Origin: Xanthoparmelia taractica
Lineage: Eukaryota > Ascomycota > Lecanoromycetes > Lecanorales > Parmeliaceae
Direction of reading: 5' to 3'
Length of the DNA: 64,000 nucleotides
Assembly (NCBI GenBank): GCA_033085395.1
Contig: JANQBS010000142.1
Span: forward strand, 40,784-104,783
How positions within the stretch are numbered: the stretch's first letter is position 1; each line of letters opens with the position of its first letter. Both the position numbers and the translations under genes were made by a program. This document shows positions 1-11,660 of the stretch, piece after piece. Below the pieces are notes generated by a model. It was not told where the DNA came from. It was given only the letters and a program-made list of their open reading frames with translations, and did no database searches.

Positions 1-1531
1 CCAGATGCACCGGAATGGAGTTATCCAAAGGTGTAATGGTAATGGTACTGGAAAAATCAAAAAAGATGAGAAAAATGATGGGGTGAAAATATGCAGTGAA
101 GGAGCAGAAAGATAAGGATGGATGGAGAGATGAAAAAGTTGAGAAAGAAAAGAATTGAGGAAAAGAGGGAAAAGAAGGAGGAAGGTGGCTTCTTGACAAG
201 CGGGATCCAACCTAAGAACCCCAGGAATTCTAAGGCAGAGCTAAAGAGATTTGGCGGGGAGTCGCGGGTTCATGGTTTTTGGATGGGAGGAGGAAAGCTT
301 TCCATTTGTTGCATCATCTGGAGATGTGGGAAAATCCAAGACAGTGGTACAATCATTTAGCTGTCGCATAATAATAATAATAACAAAACGTACAGAAAGC
401 GCAGCGTCGTGGAAGCAGATGTAAGTGGAGTCACAGTGCGATGAGATTGATATTGATATCGATGTAGTAGCGAGGACAATTTTGTGAAGCTCTACCCAGC
501 CGGAGCAGCATGTGGGGGATTGCGTGAATATCGTCTCACAATCAAAGGTCTGACTGCTGCACCTTGCCGTAGCGGCAGGTACACTCCGTTTCTGGTTCCC
601 CATTGTTACGTGATTCCTCATCCCCCCATTCAATTTACCCAGACAAAGCATTATCCATGTGCGATTATGGCTTCTTGCTGATTCTGTCAAGTAGATAATT
701 GCTTTCCTCTCCATTTTCCCTCTCTTTCCTTTTTTCTCCTCTTCCTTTTTTGCTGTTTCTTTTTTAAAAAAAAGAGAAGGTACGAAATAAAAATAAAAGA
801 TACGAGATATGAGGTACATCGAGATCGTTATCACTGGTTACCCCGCCCTAAGCCTGGAGGAGCTTTCGTTGAGTCTGCCCCTCGCTCAAGGTCCCAGAAG
901 AGTGATCCCTGTGCTTTTAAGCCTGCCAAGATATCCCCACTCTGCTCCCTGACTCGTCCATTGAGAGCACGCCAACAGACGCCTGAAAATGTCAGGCTAG
1001 CATTAATCCCAGGTGGTCGTTGATCAGGGCGTCCGCAATTGGCGGTAACCTGCAGCACTGGTGCGTCCCGACAGTTGGAGGTGCCGATGGTGGGAGCGCT
1101 ATCAATGCCATCAACGGGTCACGAGGCGAGAGAAAGTGGGATGAAATTTGTGCTTTGGCAATTTTATCCACAATTTGCAGAATAATAAATGCAGACTTTG
1201 CAATCGGAGAAGAGGCCGCCGAGGCGGCATTTGCCTTTCGCCACAACGGATGATGATGATCTTTGCAGACGATAGAGAGCTATGACCAGGTGTTTGGGAT
1301 GCCCCTTAGCGCATGAGCCCTGTATCGAAAACTACCAAGTACTTCTACTGTTGAAATTGATTGGTGGATTCATTCTGCGTCCATGCAATTGCGATATCAT
1401 TCTAGATCTCCAAGATGGACAACAAAAAGATTTCGGAAAGTCGACCCGAGTGTACTCTAAATGTCTGCCGCGGTAGTCCTTCAGAGAATTGACAGCCAGT
1501 TCCATCTAAGGCAGGGTCGCCAGTAGAGCTC
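1..1531. other. Left-edge stretch without a supported gene
   Basis: The open frames here overlap each other on both strands and have low-complexity composition. None carries a recognisable domain or a convincing splice structure. A purine-rich tract lies near 120-190 and a pyrimidine-rich tract near 700-775, and a short ATA/ATT run lies near 367-382. The part next to 1531 is the downstream flank of the CCDC97-like gene on the minus strand. The last coding intron of that gene could extend into about 1440-1590, but this is unproven. Confidence 0.5.
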
Positions 1532-2414
1532 TCAGTAATCTTGAACTCCAGTCTGGCCTGTAAGACCCTCAGCTCTACCAACATCTTGGTTACTTCCTTC
1601 AACCCAACTCGGCTCCTCCATTTCAAACCACCTTTCCTCCGCTTCCCTCTCTTGTACTACCCTATCATCATATTCTTCACTCCCGTCCACCTCCTTGTAG
1701 TCAAAATCCGGATCAGCACCCCTTAGAAACATGAGCTCCATCTCTTTTCGCCATCTCTGTAGACCATCATCTTTGTTCTCCGGGACTTCATCCTTCTCCT
1801 CCATGATATCCCCAGAAGTGTCCCTGTTGTCTCTCCTCGATGTCGCCGAACGCTTTGGATTGGCAAAGGCATCCATCTTAGCTTCTGAGCGCCACAGGTC
1901 AGCTTCCAGCATACCCGAATAGCCCTTCTTGCGACCTTCGGCTTCACGTTCGCTAGAGGACTGGAAACGTCGGACGAGTCGGTCGTAGGCGAGAGGGTCT
2001 TGGTGCCATCAGTCACAAGCTCCATCACATTCGTGTGTATGGCAGACCTGCAAGCTCGAGAGATGGAGAGGAGAAGTATTCAGGATGTGTGTCCAAGTAG
2101 CGTTTTCTGCGGTTCTTGACTAGAATCCGCGCATCTTGGCTTCGGGAGCGAGAAGGCCATTTCGAGACATCAGTAGCCGCCCTTAATGTATGTTCCTGTT
2201 CGTGGTCATCTTCCAGCTTCGACGACAGCTCTCTAGCCATTGCAGATGCTGACATGAGCACTGATGGACTTTGTAATAGGACTGATGCTGCAAGTGGGAT
2301 GGAGGGGGAATATGTACCTAGACGTATTAGGCATAGCCCCCTGCGCGTCTCCCGTGTACATTTCTCCGCGTCCATTGTGCCACAATGGACAACAAGCTTG
2401 CCCTGCAACTCCAC
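1532..2414 (-). CDS. CCDC97-like C-terminal domain protein
   Basis: Two exons, 2414-2048 and 1998-1532, give about 277 aa. The 49-nt intron is placed because removing it restores one continuous conserved block: KNRRKRYLDTHPEYF, then LELADPLAYDRLVRRFQ, then EGRKKGYSGMLEADLWRSEA. This is the layout of the CCD97-like C-terminal domain, in which an NRR...YF motif is followed by an LYDRLVRRFQ helix and a GYSG-LEADL motif. The human family member CCDC97 is associated with the U2/SF3B spliceosome; a splicing role here is inference from the family. The C-terminus is acidic (EREAEERWFEMEEP). The start is either 2414 or the in-frame ATG at 2375. The extreme C-terminus may be wrong, because a possible 46-nt intron (splice acceptor near 1560) would change the last residues. 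The gene shares a 176-bp divergent promoter with the next gene. Confidence 0.75.
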
Positions 2415-2590
2415 GCCGGGATACGTATTTTCAATAATGTGCCCAAGGATGAGGCAGCAGATCTTTCAGGTTCTAGTCAAGGACTTGTCATCAACTCTAG
2501 AACCAATCTAAAACACCCCTCGTGTGGCAGAGTGTCCATCAATCAAGTCTCGCTCCCTCACTTTCCCATACTGACTTCACATTATTCCAA

Positions 2591-4516
2591 ATGCCTCCAC
2601 ATCGTCAAAGAGCACAGGCACGAGCTCTAGCATTAACGCAAACTAAAATTGCTCCAAGAAGAGAATTGTGGTTGTATGCTCAACTCCTTCTCTCAATATT
2701 CGCGACTCTCTTCCTCGCTGCATTGTCTGCCGAAGTCTCCAAGCTCTCTCTGACTCCTGTCTATGGTTCAATACCGCCCATAGCAAGTCTCAATTGGCTA
2801 CGAGGAAGCTTTGGGAGTGATCAACGCTACATCGCTATTGTCGTCTCCGTGTCCATGGCAAAAATGTTCTTCAGCAAGCGCACTTTAGGTTTCTCCAGAC
2901 TTTTTGCAATTTGGGGCTGCTTCATCCCTCTTATACACTCAACTCTATACAGGATCAGTGGGAAACTTGGCCCTATTTGGGGCCCTCGCAGCACCTATCT
3001 TTTGACCTCTCTCCCTCTCTCCTGCCTCTCCCTGTTACATCTCGTGATTTCGATAGCGGAAACGTTTCCCCTTACGATCTTCGCTGAAGGTGCAGCAACC
3101 CGCAGCATGGAAGACTTCTGCAGCACTGCGCTCGGGACGCTTTTACTTACGAGCACTCTGTACCACTTTCTCACCCGACTTAGACTGTTTCTGGAGAATA
3201 GGCTCCCAATGTTTATAATGATGGGATCTGGTGCGCATGCGGTGTTCAGCCGGTTCGGCCTTCAGACTGTAACGGCTCTCATGTATACGCTACTCGGCGC
3301 GTCAATCCAGCGGTTCAAGGTGATCTTCACCGCCATCCTACCATTATTTCACGTCCTATTTGTCTGTCCACATGTTCCATTGCCATATAATACAAACATA
3401 CTCAACAGTACCTTACGAGCTGAAGGGTTGTCACTGGTGGCTCGCCAAGAATCCTTGACCGGCTACATCTCAGTATTGGACAATGTGAAGGAAGGATACC
3501 GCGTCATGCGTTGTGATCATAGCCTCCTAGGCGGAGAATACCTCAGGAAGCCTGTTGGTTCAAGATACAACGAGCCGGTCTACACCATCTTTCTCACCTT
3601 GGAAGCGGTAAGGCTTCTAAAGACTAGACCGTCCGAAACTCAGCTACTTGCAACAAGCGAGCACAAATATGCTCTTGTCGTGTAGGTTTCCTACGATATA
3701 AATACAATACTTCTACTGATCCGCCTCCGTCTCTTAGAGGGTTGGGCATCGGTACAGCGCCAGCAGCACTCATAGCTCACGGAGTTCGGACAACGACGGT
3801 TGAGATCGATCCAGTAGTGCATGAATTTGCAACAAAGTACTTTGATCTCCCACAGAACCACACGTCTGTCATCGGAGACGCCATCAAGGTTGTTGGTGAC
3901 ATGCAGAAAGCCAAGGGGACGAGAAGTACGTACGATTACATCATCCATGATGTATTTACTGGCGGCGCAGAACCTATCAACCTTTTCACCAGGGAATTCA
4001 TTATGCGTTTGAGCGACCTACTTAGACCGGATGGGATCATTGCTATCGTAAGAATCTAAAAGACTCCATGGACAAGTCATCTGCCCTGCGTTCCTAGCTA
4101 ACAAAGATCAGAATTATGCGGGCGACCTGTATCTCCCCATCGCCGCCTCAGTCGTCCGCACCGTAGAATCCGTCTTCCCAAAATGCCGCTTGTATCGCGA
4201 ATCAGCACCGCCCAAAGCTCCAGTAGCGACGGACTATACCAACATGGTCATGTTCTGCAGGAAAAGTCCCGAAGAGTTCACGTTTCGCGATCCAGTCGAA
4301 GCAGACTTTCTAGGCAGCCCGGCAAGGCGACGGCATCTCAAGCCGCAACATGAGATACCCGCAAGCTATTTCAAAGCGGGCCGACAGCATAAGGGAGAGG
4401 TTCTGAGACGAGGCCAAATCAGTCGTGAGATGCAGGAGTCTACGATGGCTAGTGCGGCCGGGCATTGGTATCTTATGCGAACTGTTTTACCGGACGTTGT
4501 GTGGGGGAATTGGTGA
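2591..4516 (+). CDS. Membrane-anchored spermidine/spermine synthase-like protein
   Basis: Three exons (2591-3681, 3738-4047, 4112-4516) give 601 aa. The first ~300 residues hold about seven hydrophobic segments, for example one near residues 28-50, so the N-terminal half is a polytopic membrane domain. The C-terminal part is an aminopropyltransferase-type Rossmann fold: GLGIGTAP at about 365-372 (the AdoMet/dcAdoMet glycine loop), VEIDP at about 385, and HDVFTGG at about 435 where soluble spermidine synthases carry the catalytic Asp region. Both introns have canonical gtaggt/gtaaga donors, and their removal keeps these motifs in frame. Soluble spermidine synthases are about 300 aa without membrane segments, so this is a membrane-fused relative; real polyamine synthesis is not shown. 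Substrate and membrane location are unknown. Confidence 0.85.
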
Positions 4517-4675
4517 TTCAGTCGAAGGACACTTGGCTAAAGTCACGACTTTAAATTTGACACTGTCACAATAACTATTAAGTGTTGTCGAATGTCTTAT
4601 GACAGAGATTTCCCTCAATTCCTGATGAACACTTACCGCAATATTTGTTGTGTTATATCAAAAATTAAAAAATAA

Positions 4676-4762
4676 GCTCAATCACCGATTCGAACGATGG
4701 ACCTAGAGATAGTGGTCGATGGCTGACTGCAATCTCTCGCTCTGCCGCTGAGCTAATTGAGC
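4676..4762 (-). tRNA. tRNA-Cys(GCA) with a 16-nt intron
   Basis: Read on the minus strand, the 7-bp acceptor stem GCTCAAT/ATTGAGC pairs perfectly. It is followed by a GCTC/GAGC D-stem, an AGAGA/TCTCT anticodon stem, loop TTGCAG...A with anticodon GCA, a CATCG/CGGTG T-stem and the T-loop TTCGAAT. The mature molecule is 71 nt. A 16-nt intron sits one base 3' of the anticodon, the canonical position for eukaryotic nuclear tRNA introns. The base after the acceptor stem is T, the discriminator expected for tRNA-Cys. A T-rich pol III terminator follows directly (plus-strand A run at about 4660-4672). Confidence 0.93.
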
Positions 4763-5269
4763 TTTGCATTTAAGAAACTGACACTAAGCAACAATATAAT
4801 TTACTTCCTAAGGTGTTATCCAAATTTTTTTGATCTTCAACTTCACTGGGGAAAGTTGCTGCGCATGCATAGAATAGTGCAAATTATGCAAGTGATTAGA
4901 GTGTTGGTGCATCTAAGGTACTTTATACCTGTATTCTACATGTGTTTCATGAAAGATGTGGAACTTATGAGTTATTTATTGTGACTATATCGTCGTTTTT
5001 TGAAAACAGATGCCTTCCTCTGTCTTTCTAGTCGGCTTTTGTAATATCTTCTATGGACTCAAACCCTCAGAACACGTTTGCCGTTAGCATGCCCAAATCT
5101 AACAGCCTGTACGCATCATACATATCCGCGAGATCATAAACATGAAATGGTTGGGTAGTCCAATCCGCTCGCTCCAGCATGCCTAGCTATTTCCTGCAAC
5201 GGCACATCTGAAAATAGGAAGTCTGCTGTGCCCAAACCCTTTCAAGCCACCTAGCCATCCCACCTGGCA
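4763..5269. other. AT-rich intergenic stretch
   Basis: This is AT-rich sequence upstream of the tRNA gene. The short frame at 4757-4984 has no recognisable features and overlaps the tRNA. I see no promoter motif or repeat that can be supported. Confidence 0.4.
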
Positions 5270-6100
5270 TCAACGGCCGCCACGACGGACGACGGTCATG
5301 CTCTTGATAAGGATAGAGGATAGAGTTTCCCACCAAGTTTGAACAGCACCGAGCTTCGACTTTGCGGCTGTAGTTTCTGGTACTAACTCTGGGCCTTCGA
5401 GGTTAACGGCATCGACACCTATTGGCTCGTTCCCGCCAGCGTAAGGTGGCTGTGACGATGGCTCCAGCGTTGATTGCGGCGACTTTTGTGCCGATGGTAA
5501 ACTTCCCATCGGGATATGCAGTCACCAATATGACACATTCCAGACCAGTGAAAAGGCCGCCCACTCGACTCTGCGCATGTGCGACTCTACGCCGTCTAAG
5601 CCAAGGGCTTTCACCTGGACAATCGTTGAGAACAAGGCAAGAGTCCAGATCATGGCTTATGCAGAGAAGTTGAACGATTGGTGATATAGAAACAATAATT
5701 GAGAGGCTGTATGCCACCCATATAACGCTGAGAATGGCAAGGGAGGTTCGCTGGAGAAGATGAGGAGGGCCTACCGTAGATTCAGACACGAAAGATGACC
5801 TAATTGTACTCCTCCTTAAGCTCATCGTTTTCTGCGCGGAGCTTTGCCAATAAGTCCTCTTGCTCTGCGGTGGTAACCGCGAACGTTAATCAATAGAATG
5901 CGATACTCCAAACCACATTAAGCTGTATCTTCGTCCTCAAGATTCCTGGATTTGTTGTCTCCATCATTGCCATCAGCAGATTTAAGAAGAATCTACTCCA
6001 AATGTGTAGCTGCCGTATCAGCAAGTCTCTGCAACATTTTGTGGAATTGATCTACAATGCGCCGATTCCTAGCAGAATCCGGCATCCAAGCAAGTAAGAT
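5270..6100 (-). pseudogene. Possible degenerate coiled-coil gene
   Basis: On the minus strand a coding-like trail can be followed: an ATG near 6096 followed by PDSARNRRIVDQFHKML and RLADTAATHLE, then an in-frame TAG, then an acidic stretch. In a second frame there is a heptad-like segment (EDLLAKLRAENDELKEEYN) ended by another TAG, and further on KALGLDGVESHMRRVEW and then TGA. Finally an open frame (5509-5270) runs to the end. At least three stops cannot be removed by obvious introns, although a plausible intron lies at about 5690-5770. Two of the stops are TAG where Gln (CAG) would be natural, that is, C to T changes in a CpA context. The product family is not recognised. It could also be a real gene with splice sites I misjudge. 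Confidence 0.3.
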
Positions 6101-6389
6101 TCCCTGCAATACCAGGAGAAGCGAATCAAAGGTTAGACATAGATTGAAGACGCGTAGAACCCTCCCTTCCACCCGTCAGCACAGGATCCAGTCCTTTTGC
6201 TGTATGCTGACTTTTGAGGTTGCCAAGCCCAAAAATTGGCCGCCGGCGAGACGCGCGTGACGGGAGGCCCAAAATCAAGAAAAGACAACAAGAAGCGGCA
6301 TTCAGAAGACATCATTCTCCTTGGAAGAAGCTTCACGTCTGAAGAAATTGAAGCCGAACTGGACTCAAGGAAGACGTGGAGAAGAGGTT

Positions 6390-8689
6390 ATGGCGGACCT
6401 CGCAACGCGACTGAAGCCGCTGTTCCGCCGGAGTTCTACCTTGTCCTCCACTAAATCTTCGGCCTCAGGCTCATCCACTACCAGTGACGCTCTTAGTGAA
6501 GGCCACGCCCGGAGTAAAAGCTCGTTACGGCTTTCCAAAACTCGGAAACCTTCCCTGCCTATATCTGTTTTTGAGGAGGACGAATCTTTACCGCAACCAC
6601 CTGGTGCACTGCCTTCGACGCCAACAGAGGAAACCAGGCCTACAAGCGCAGATATAACAGTAACGCCAGATACAAGTCCTGAAACACCGCGATCGCCGCC
6701 ATTGGAAAAACGGAACCCTATATTGACGGTGGAGGCACCTACACCGGATCTGGGATCACGACTGAGACGAACGCTTGAGGAGGAATCGCCATCTCCTCAA
6801 GACTCAGGGCAATTGGCAAGGACAGATGCCGGGACTACACTTGGCTCTCAGCGCCCGGGCATAGCACACAGGAGGAAGTCTCCTACAGATAAAGACCAAC
6901 CAAAGGATCTACCGAACCCCTTGCAATCCCAGAGCCCGGCGTTACAGCCTACGAAGACAGATTATTTTGGAGACATCTCAGTACATGCAGAAATGGTACC
7001 CAAGAAGATATGGGTGAAGAGGCCTGGCTCCTCGGCAACCCAGGTCAAGATAAATCAAGATGATCTAGTTGATGATGTGAGAGATACAATACTGAGAAAG
7101 TACAGCAACTCGTTGGGCAGAAACTTCGATCCACCGGATGTTACGCTACGCATGGTGTACCGGAAACAGTCAGCCAGACATTCCAACAGTGAGCGCACGC
7201 TTGGTCCTGAAGAATCCATGCTGAAGCTTCTCGAGCTTCATTATCCTGGTGGCCAGTCAGTTGAGGAAGCTTTAATAATTGACGTCCCGAAACGGCAGAC
7301 ACCAAGACATTCACCACGGATGGCTATGCAATACTATCTGCCCGAGGACATCAGGCCGCACGAGAACGGCACAGATTATTTCCCACCTATGCCATTAGCA
7401 GCGCAACAGTCTCCTCATCTTCCTACCAACCTCTCCGTTACCAGTGGACAAGGAGGCTTACATCATCCACCAGCGAACTCAATGGCTGTCTTGACTACAA
7501 ATCAACTTCCAAATCTATCTTCACCCGGCGGTAGGGCCCGGCATTCTGTAATTAGTAGACCCAGATACGGACGGCAGCATACGTCCTCTCCTACAGTCAT
7601 ACAAGGAGGGCCCATAGCTCTCAATCATGGTAAGCACAGATCGCCGGTCGATTCATGTGTTGAGCTCTAGTTGATGTCAACCAGAGAACCTGAAAGCCTC
7701 CCAACAGCCGATACCCACACCGCCAATTCCAGAGGAGATGACAACCCGCAAGACCGCCACGCCGCCACCCCGAGCGGTTTCTCCTCGGCTCAAGCCCAAC
7801 AACAACAAACGCACCAAAAAGCAGATCGACCAGGCCCCCGAACCCGCAAACACCGCAGTGCCTCCCATCAACGTTCTGATAGTGGAAGACAATATCATAA
7901 ATCTCCGTCTGCTGGAAGCCTTCATGAAGCGTCTAAAAGTGCGCTGGAGTACGGCCATGAACGGGAGAGATGCTGTCACGAAGTGGCGTGAGGGCGGGTA
8001 TCACTTGGTACTAATGGACATTCAATTGCCGGTCATGAACGGGCTGGATGCTACGAAGGAGATCAGACGGCTAGAGCGCGTTAATAGCATTGGCGTCTTT
8101 TCGAACAGCGCATCAAGCACACCTATATTTCCGAACGGCGCAGGTATCGATGGTACGGTGGAGGGTGATGATAACTTGATGAATACGGCATTGTTCAAGA
8201 GCCCTGTCATCATCGTGGCTCTGACTGCAAGTTCGTTGCAGAGTGACAGGCATGAAGCCCTGGCAGCGGGGTGCAACGACTTCTTGACAAAGGTACGAGC
8301 TTGTCAATTTGTATTTGGAGCCTGCGTAGCCGGCATACTGATACGTTTATTAGCCTGTGAACTTTGAATGGCTCACGCGCAAAGTGATGGAGTGGGGCTG
8401 CATGCAAGCGCTCATCGACTTTGATGGTTGGCGCAAATGGAAGGACTTTAGTCAGACGAAGCCAGCGGATGGGGAGAAGAAGGCCATGGGGGCCAACAAC
8501 GTCAAGTTTCCAAATAACAAGTCTCCCAAAGCTGCGCTGAACGGCAAAGCGCAGAGTACGCCGAAAAGAGATCGCATGACGAGCTTAGGATTGGGCGGGA
8601 AAGAGAACACAGGGAGCGACGGGACCGGGACGGATACACTTTCCAACGGCGACTCAGGTAGTGGCAATGAGGCTACCGTGAGGGGGTGA
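6390..8689 (+). CDS. SSK1: SSK1-type response regulator of the osmotic-stress (HOG) phosphorelay
   Basis: Exons 6390-7629, 7685-8292 and 8354-8689 give 727 aa. The N-terminal half is Ser/Thr/Pro-rich, with the SSK1-typical segment PKKIWVKRPGSSATQVKIN near residue 200. The receiver domain begins at about 477: VLIVEDN (acidic pair near 481-482), phospho-acceptor Asp at about 525 in LVLMDIQLPVMNG, then a long Ser/Asn-rich insertion typical of this branch, then the switch Thr in IIVALTASS and the conserved Lys616-Pro at the exon 2/3 junction. In yeast, Ssk1 receives phosphate from the Sln1-Ypd1 relay and, when unphosphorylated, activates the Ssk2/22 MAPKKK. The same role is expected here in cytoplasm. 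The ATG at 6390 opens MADLATRLKPLFRRS; no better upstream ATG exists in this frame. Confidence 0.93.
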
Positions 8690-9676
8690 GGGATGGCACA
8701 GGCGGTGTGCATGTGGATATGGATTGATTGGCTTCTTGGCACCTATTGCATAGGGTACTTGCGCAGCAGGGAGTTTGGGAGCGAATAGGAGGATGCATAG
8801 CGCTTGCAAGGGTAAAGGAAGGGGAGATAAGCGATGCATTGGCGATGCTACAGCTATTCCTGTCCATAGCCAGTCGTATAAATTCTTGGTCATATCATCA
8901 TATGTTCCCTGGTCTATTGGTGATGTGCATAAAGTAAGACTCTATGCCGTGCCAGCGTAATCATTGATGTCGTGTGACTTCAATTGAGGAGCAATACGAG
9001 GCGGATTGGGGGTTACATTCTTGCTTGATTTAGCAACTCCGTTCGATCTGTATCTCTCTTATCATACAAGGTCCGAAGGGGCTTTTCGGCACTTGAATAT
9101 CAAGAAGGTGGAGGAAAAGCGGGAGGGTAGTATTGGTACGAACGGAGCTAAAGTTACCAATCGACGCTAAGAGGAGGAAGTAAGCGAGTCGGGTTTCATC
9201 GTTATAAAAAGGCTTATTTGATTGGTTAAAATGCTTTGGCATTATCAGATGAATGAAAAAAATACGAAGTACACCAAATCACGGTAATGACGTCGTCACG
9301 TTGATTACCCCCCGGACCTACCTGTACTTCTAGCGGTCTTTTTCGAGGAATTAGTACGGAAATAGTGATGACCCGCGTGCTCTCGGTTGGAATCTACCTT
9401 ACTTCTAACCTTACCATATTCTAACTACTGCTATCTACCTGCCCACTTCGGAACCACACACCTCCTTTCCCCTCACCAATCAATCACCTGTGATTGACAA
9501 GCCCGGCTTCTTCTACCTGACTACATCTGCATATCTGCATATATATATGGCTAGGCAAAAAATAAGTATGCCGTCCCTCCTCTCTCCAACCCCTTGCTCC
9601 TCCGTCTACTGGCCATTCTCCATCTCACTCGACTCGCCGGCTCCTTTCATCCTTCCACTCTATAGACTGGTCAAAC
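8690..9676. promoter_or_regulatory. Intergenic region upstream of the amino-acid transporter
   Basis: No gene is supported in these 987 bases. The last 250 bases before the transporter ATG are rich in C and T (for example about 9420-9480 and 9560-9660), as is common in fungal promoters and 5' leaders. A TATA-like stretch lies at about 9541-9549. Regulatory protein sites were not assigned. Confidence 0.4.
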
Positions 9677-11660
9677 ATGGCGCAATTGGGGAACATGGCC
9701 CTCGATGGCGGCGACCCTCGTCTCTCCGGCAAGGAAGGCGAGTTCGCAGGCCAGGGCATTGTGGCATACACTCACCCCCAGATGCGCCCTCTCCATGATA
9801 AGAGCATCACCTTTGAAGAATACCACTACTACGCTCTCCAATCCCGCGCTGAAGAGGACTCGGACCATCGTACAGAGAAGAATATTGTTGGAACTCGAGG
9901 ATTCCTCTCAACCATCATCCCTGGAAAAGGTCCGTCAGAAACATCAGATGAAAACCGCCGCGAAAGCATTATTCCCGATATAAATCTTTCCGTCCCTGAC
10001 CGTCGCGCCATCGTTACCGACGAGGAATGGACCAATGCTTCCAGAGCTATACGTACTGCCACTGCTGGCGCCATTTTCTTCCTCATCACGACTGATATAC
10101 TCGGGCCGTTTGGTCTTCCGTACGCTTTCGCCACCACCGGCTGGGGGTAAGTTAATTGATCAAAGGCCTCGCGCCTTTCCGAATCGGTGCTCACACTCTC
10201 ACAGACCTGGGGTTGCTCTATATACCGTTTTCGGTTTCATGGCTGGTGTTTCTGGTTGGTTGCTCTGGTCGTGTTTCATGGGTACGTGTAGCATCGCGGA
10301 ATTTATTGCTTCTTCAATGCTTGAGCATACGCTGACACTACTTCTCATTCAGGCCTCGACTCCTACCAATACCCTGTCAAATCCTACGGAGATCTCGCCT
10401 TCCGTCTCTACGGCCAATGGGCGCGATACTTGGTCAACATTCTCCAATCGACCCAACTCCTATGCAGTGTTGGAGTCATCATAATATCCAATGGCGAAGC
10501 TCTCTCTGAGGTCTCGAAATTCAAATTGTGCTATGCCATCTGCTGTCTCGTCTGGGCGCTGGCCGGTTTCTTGCTAGGCCAGGTCCGAACGCTGCAGAAA
10601 TTCGGATGGCTAGCCAATTTCGCTGTCTGGATCAATCTCTTGATCATGTTCATCACCATGGGTGTCGCCGCACACTCTCCGCCTCTGTACTCGGCCGCTG
10701 GAAGTTCAGCTGGTTACAGTGTAAATCCAGACCTCGTGACTGCCAATGCCGCCGGAGTCTACCCCGCTGTTACGCATTCCGCCGGTCTTCCCGACCCGGC
10801 CAACTTTGGCGCTTCCATCAACGGTCTGATGCAAGCGGTATATTCCTATGGTGGAGCCATGCTGTTCACGGAATTCATGTCCGAGATGAAACGCCCTTAT
10901 GACTTTTTGAAAGGCATGTGGGGAGCGCAATGCTTCATTTACCTCTGCTACATGCTTTATGGTTTGTTCATGTACGGATACCAAGGGCAATACCTCCAAA
11001 ATCCGTCCTACCTCGGCATCTCACCATACAATTGGCAAACCGCGGGCAACGTCCTAGCCATGGTCACCGCTCTGATTGCAGCAGGTCTGTACGGCAACAT
11101 TGGGGTCAAAGGTAAGCTCGCTCACATCCATCATTGACCGAGCAGCTCTTCTAACAACCTCCACCATAGTCCTTTACAACAACATCGGCGTCGAATTCTT
11201 CCGCGCCCCGCCCCTCACCCAAAAGAGCGGCAAACTCCTCTGGGTGGCCGTCATCCCCATCTACTGGTCCATCGCCTTCATAATCGGGGCCGCCATCCCC
11301 GCCTTCTCCGGCTTCATGGCCATCGTCGCCGCCGTCTGCATCGTCCAATTCACCTACACCTTCCCACCCTGGCTGCACGTCGCTTACAACACTAAAAAGA
11401 ACGCCCTGCGCGCGGGCGAGGGTTTCGACCCCGCTACCGGGCAAGTCACGCTGCACGATAGAGGCGTGAAGAGGCTGATGAGGGGGTTCATGGCCGGGAA
11501 TTGGTACCTGAATGTTTGGAACGTGCTGTACTTTTTAGGTGCACTGGCGACGGCCGGGTTGGGCATTTGGGCCGCGGTGGAGAATCTGATACTGGTTTAT
11601 GCGGAGCCGGAACTTAACGCTTTTGGCTGCCATTCGCCGCTTGATGTGGCGTCGGCTTGA
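9677..11660 (+). CDS. AAAP-family amino-acid transporter (Mtr-like)
   Basis: Four exons (9677-10146, 10205-10281, 10353-11111, 11170-11660) give 598 aa. About 150 hydrophilic N-terminal residues precede roughly eleven membrane helices. The first helix region contains TTDILGPFGLPYAFA; the late block YGNIGVKVLYNNIGVEFFR spans the third splice junction and is characteristic of the fungal neutral amino-acid permease group (Neurospora mtr-like, Pfam Aa_trans). The expected activity is proton-coupled uptake of amino acids across the plasma membrane or vacuolar membrane; the exact substrate cannot be read from sequence. All introns have canonical gtaag/gtacg donors and their removal gives uninterrupted helices. 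The ATG at 9677 lies in a good fungal context (aacATGgc). Confidence 0.9.

Noticed and set aside
241..834. Long minus-strand open frame of 197 codons
   Set aside because: It overlaps low-complexity tracts, contains isoleucine/serine runs from simple repeats, and has no domain or splice evidence.
6321..6389. N-terminal extension of the response regulator
   Set aside because: The frame opens there only with TTG; the first ATG is at 6390 and the extension has no family similarity.
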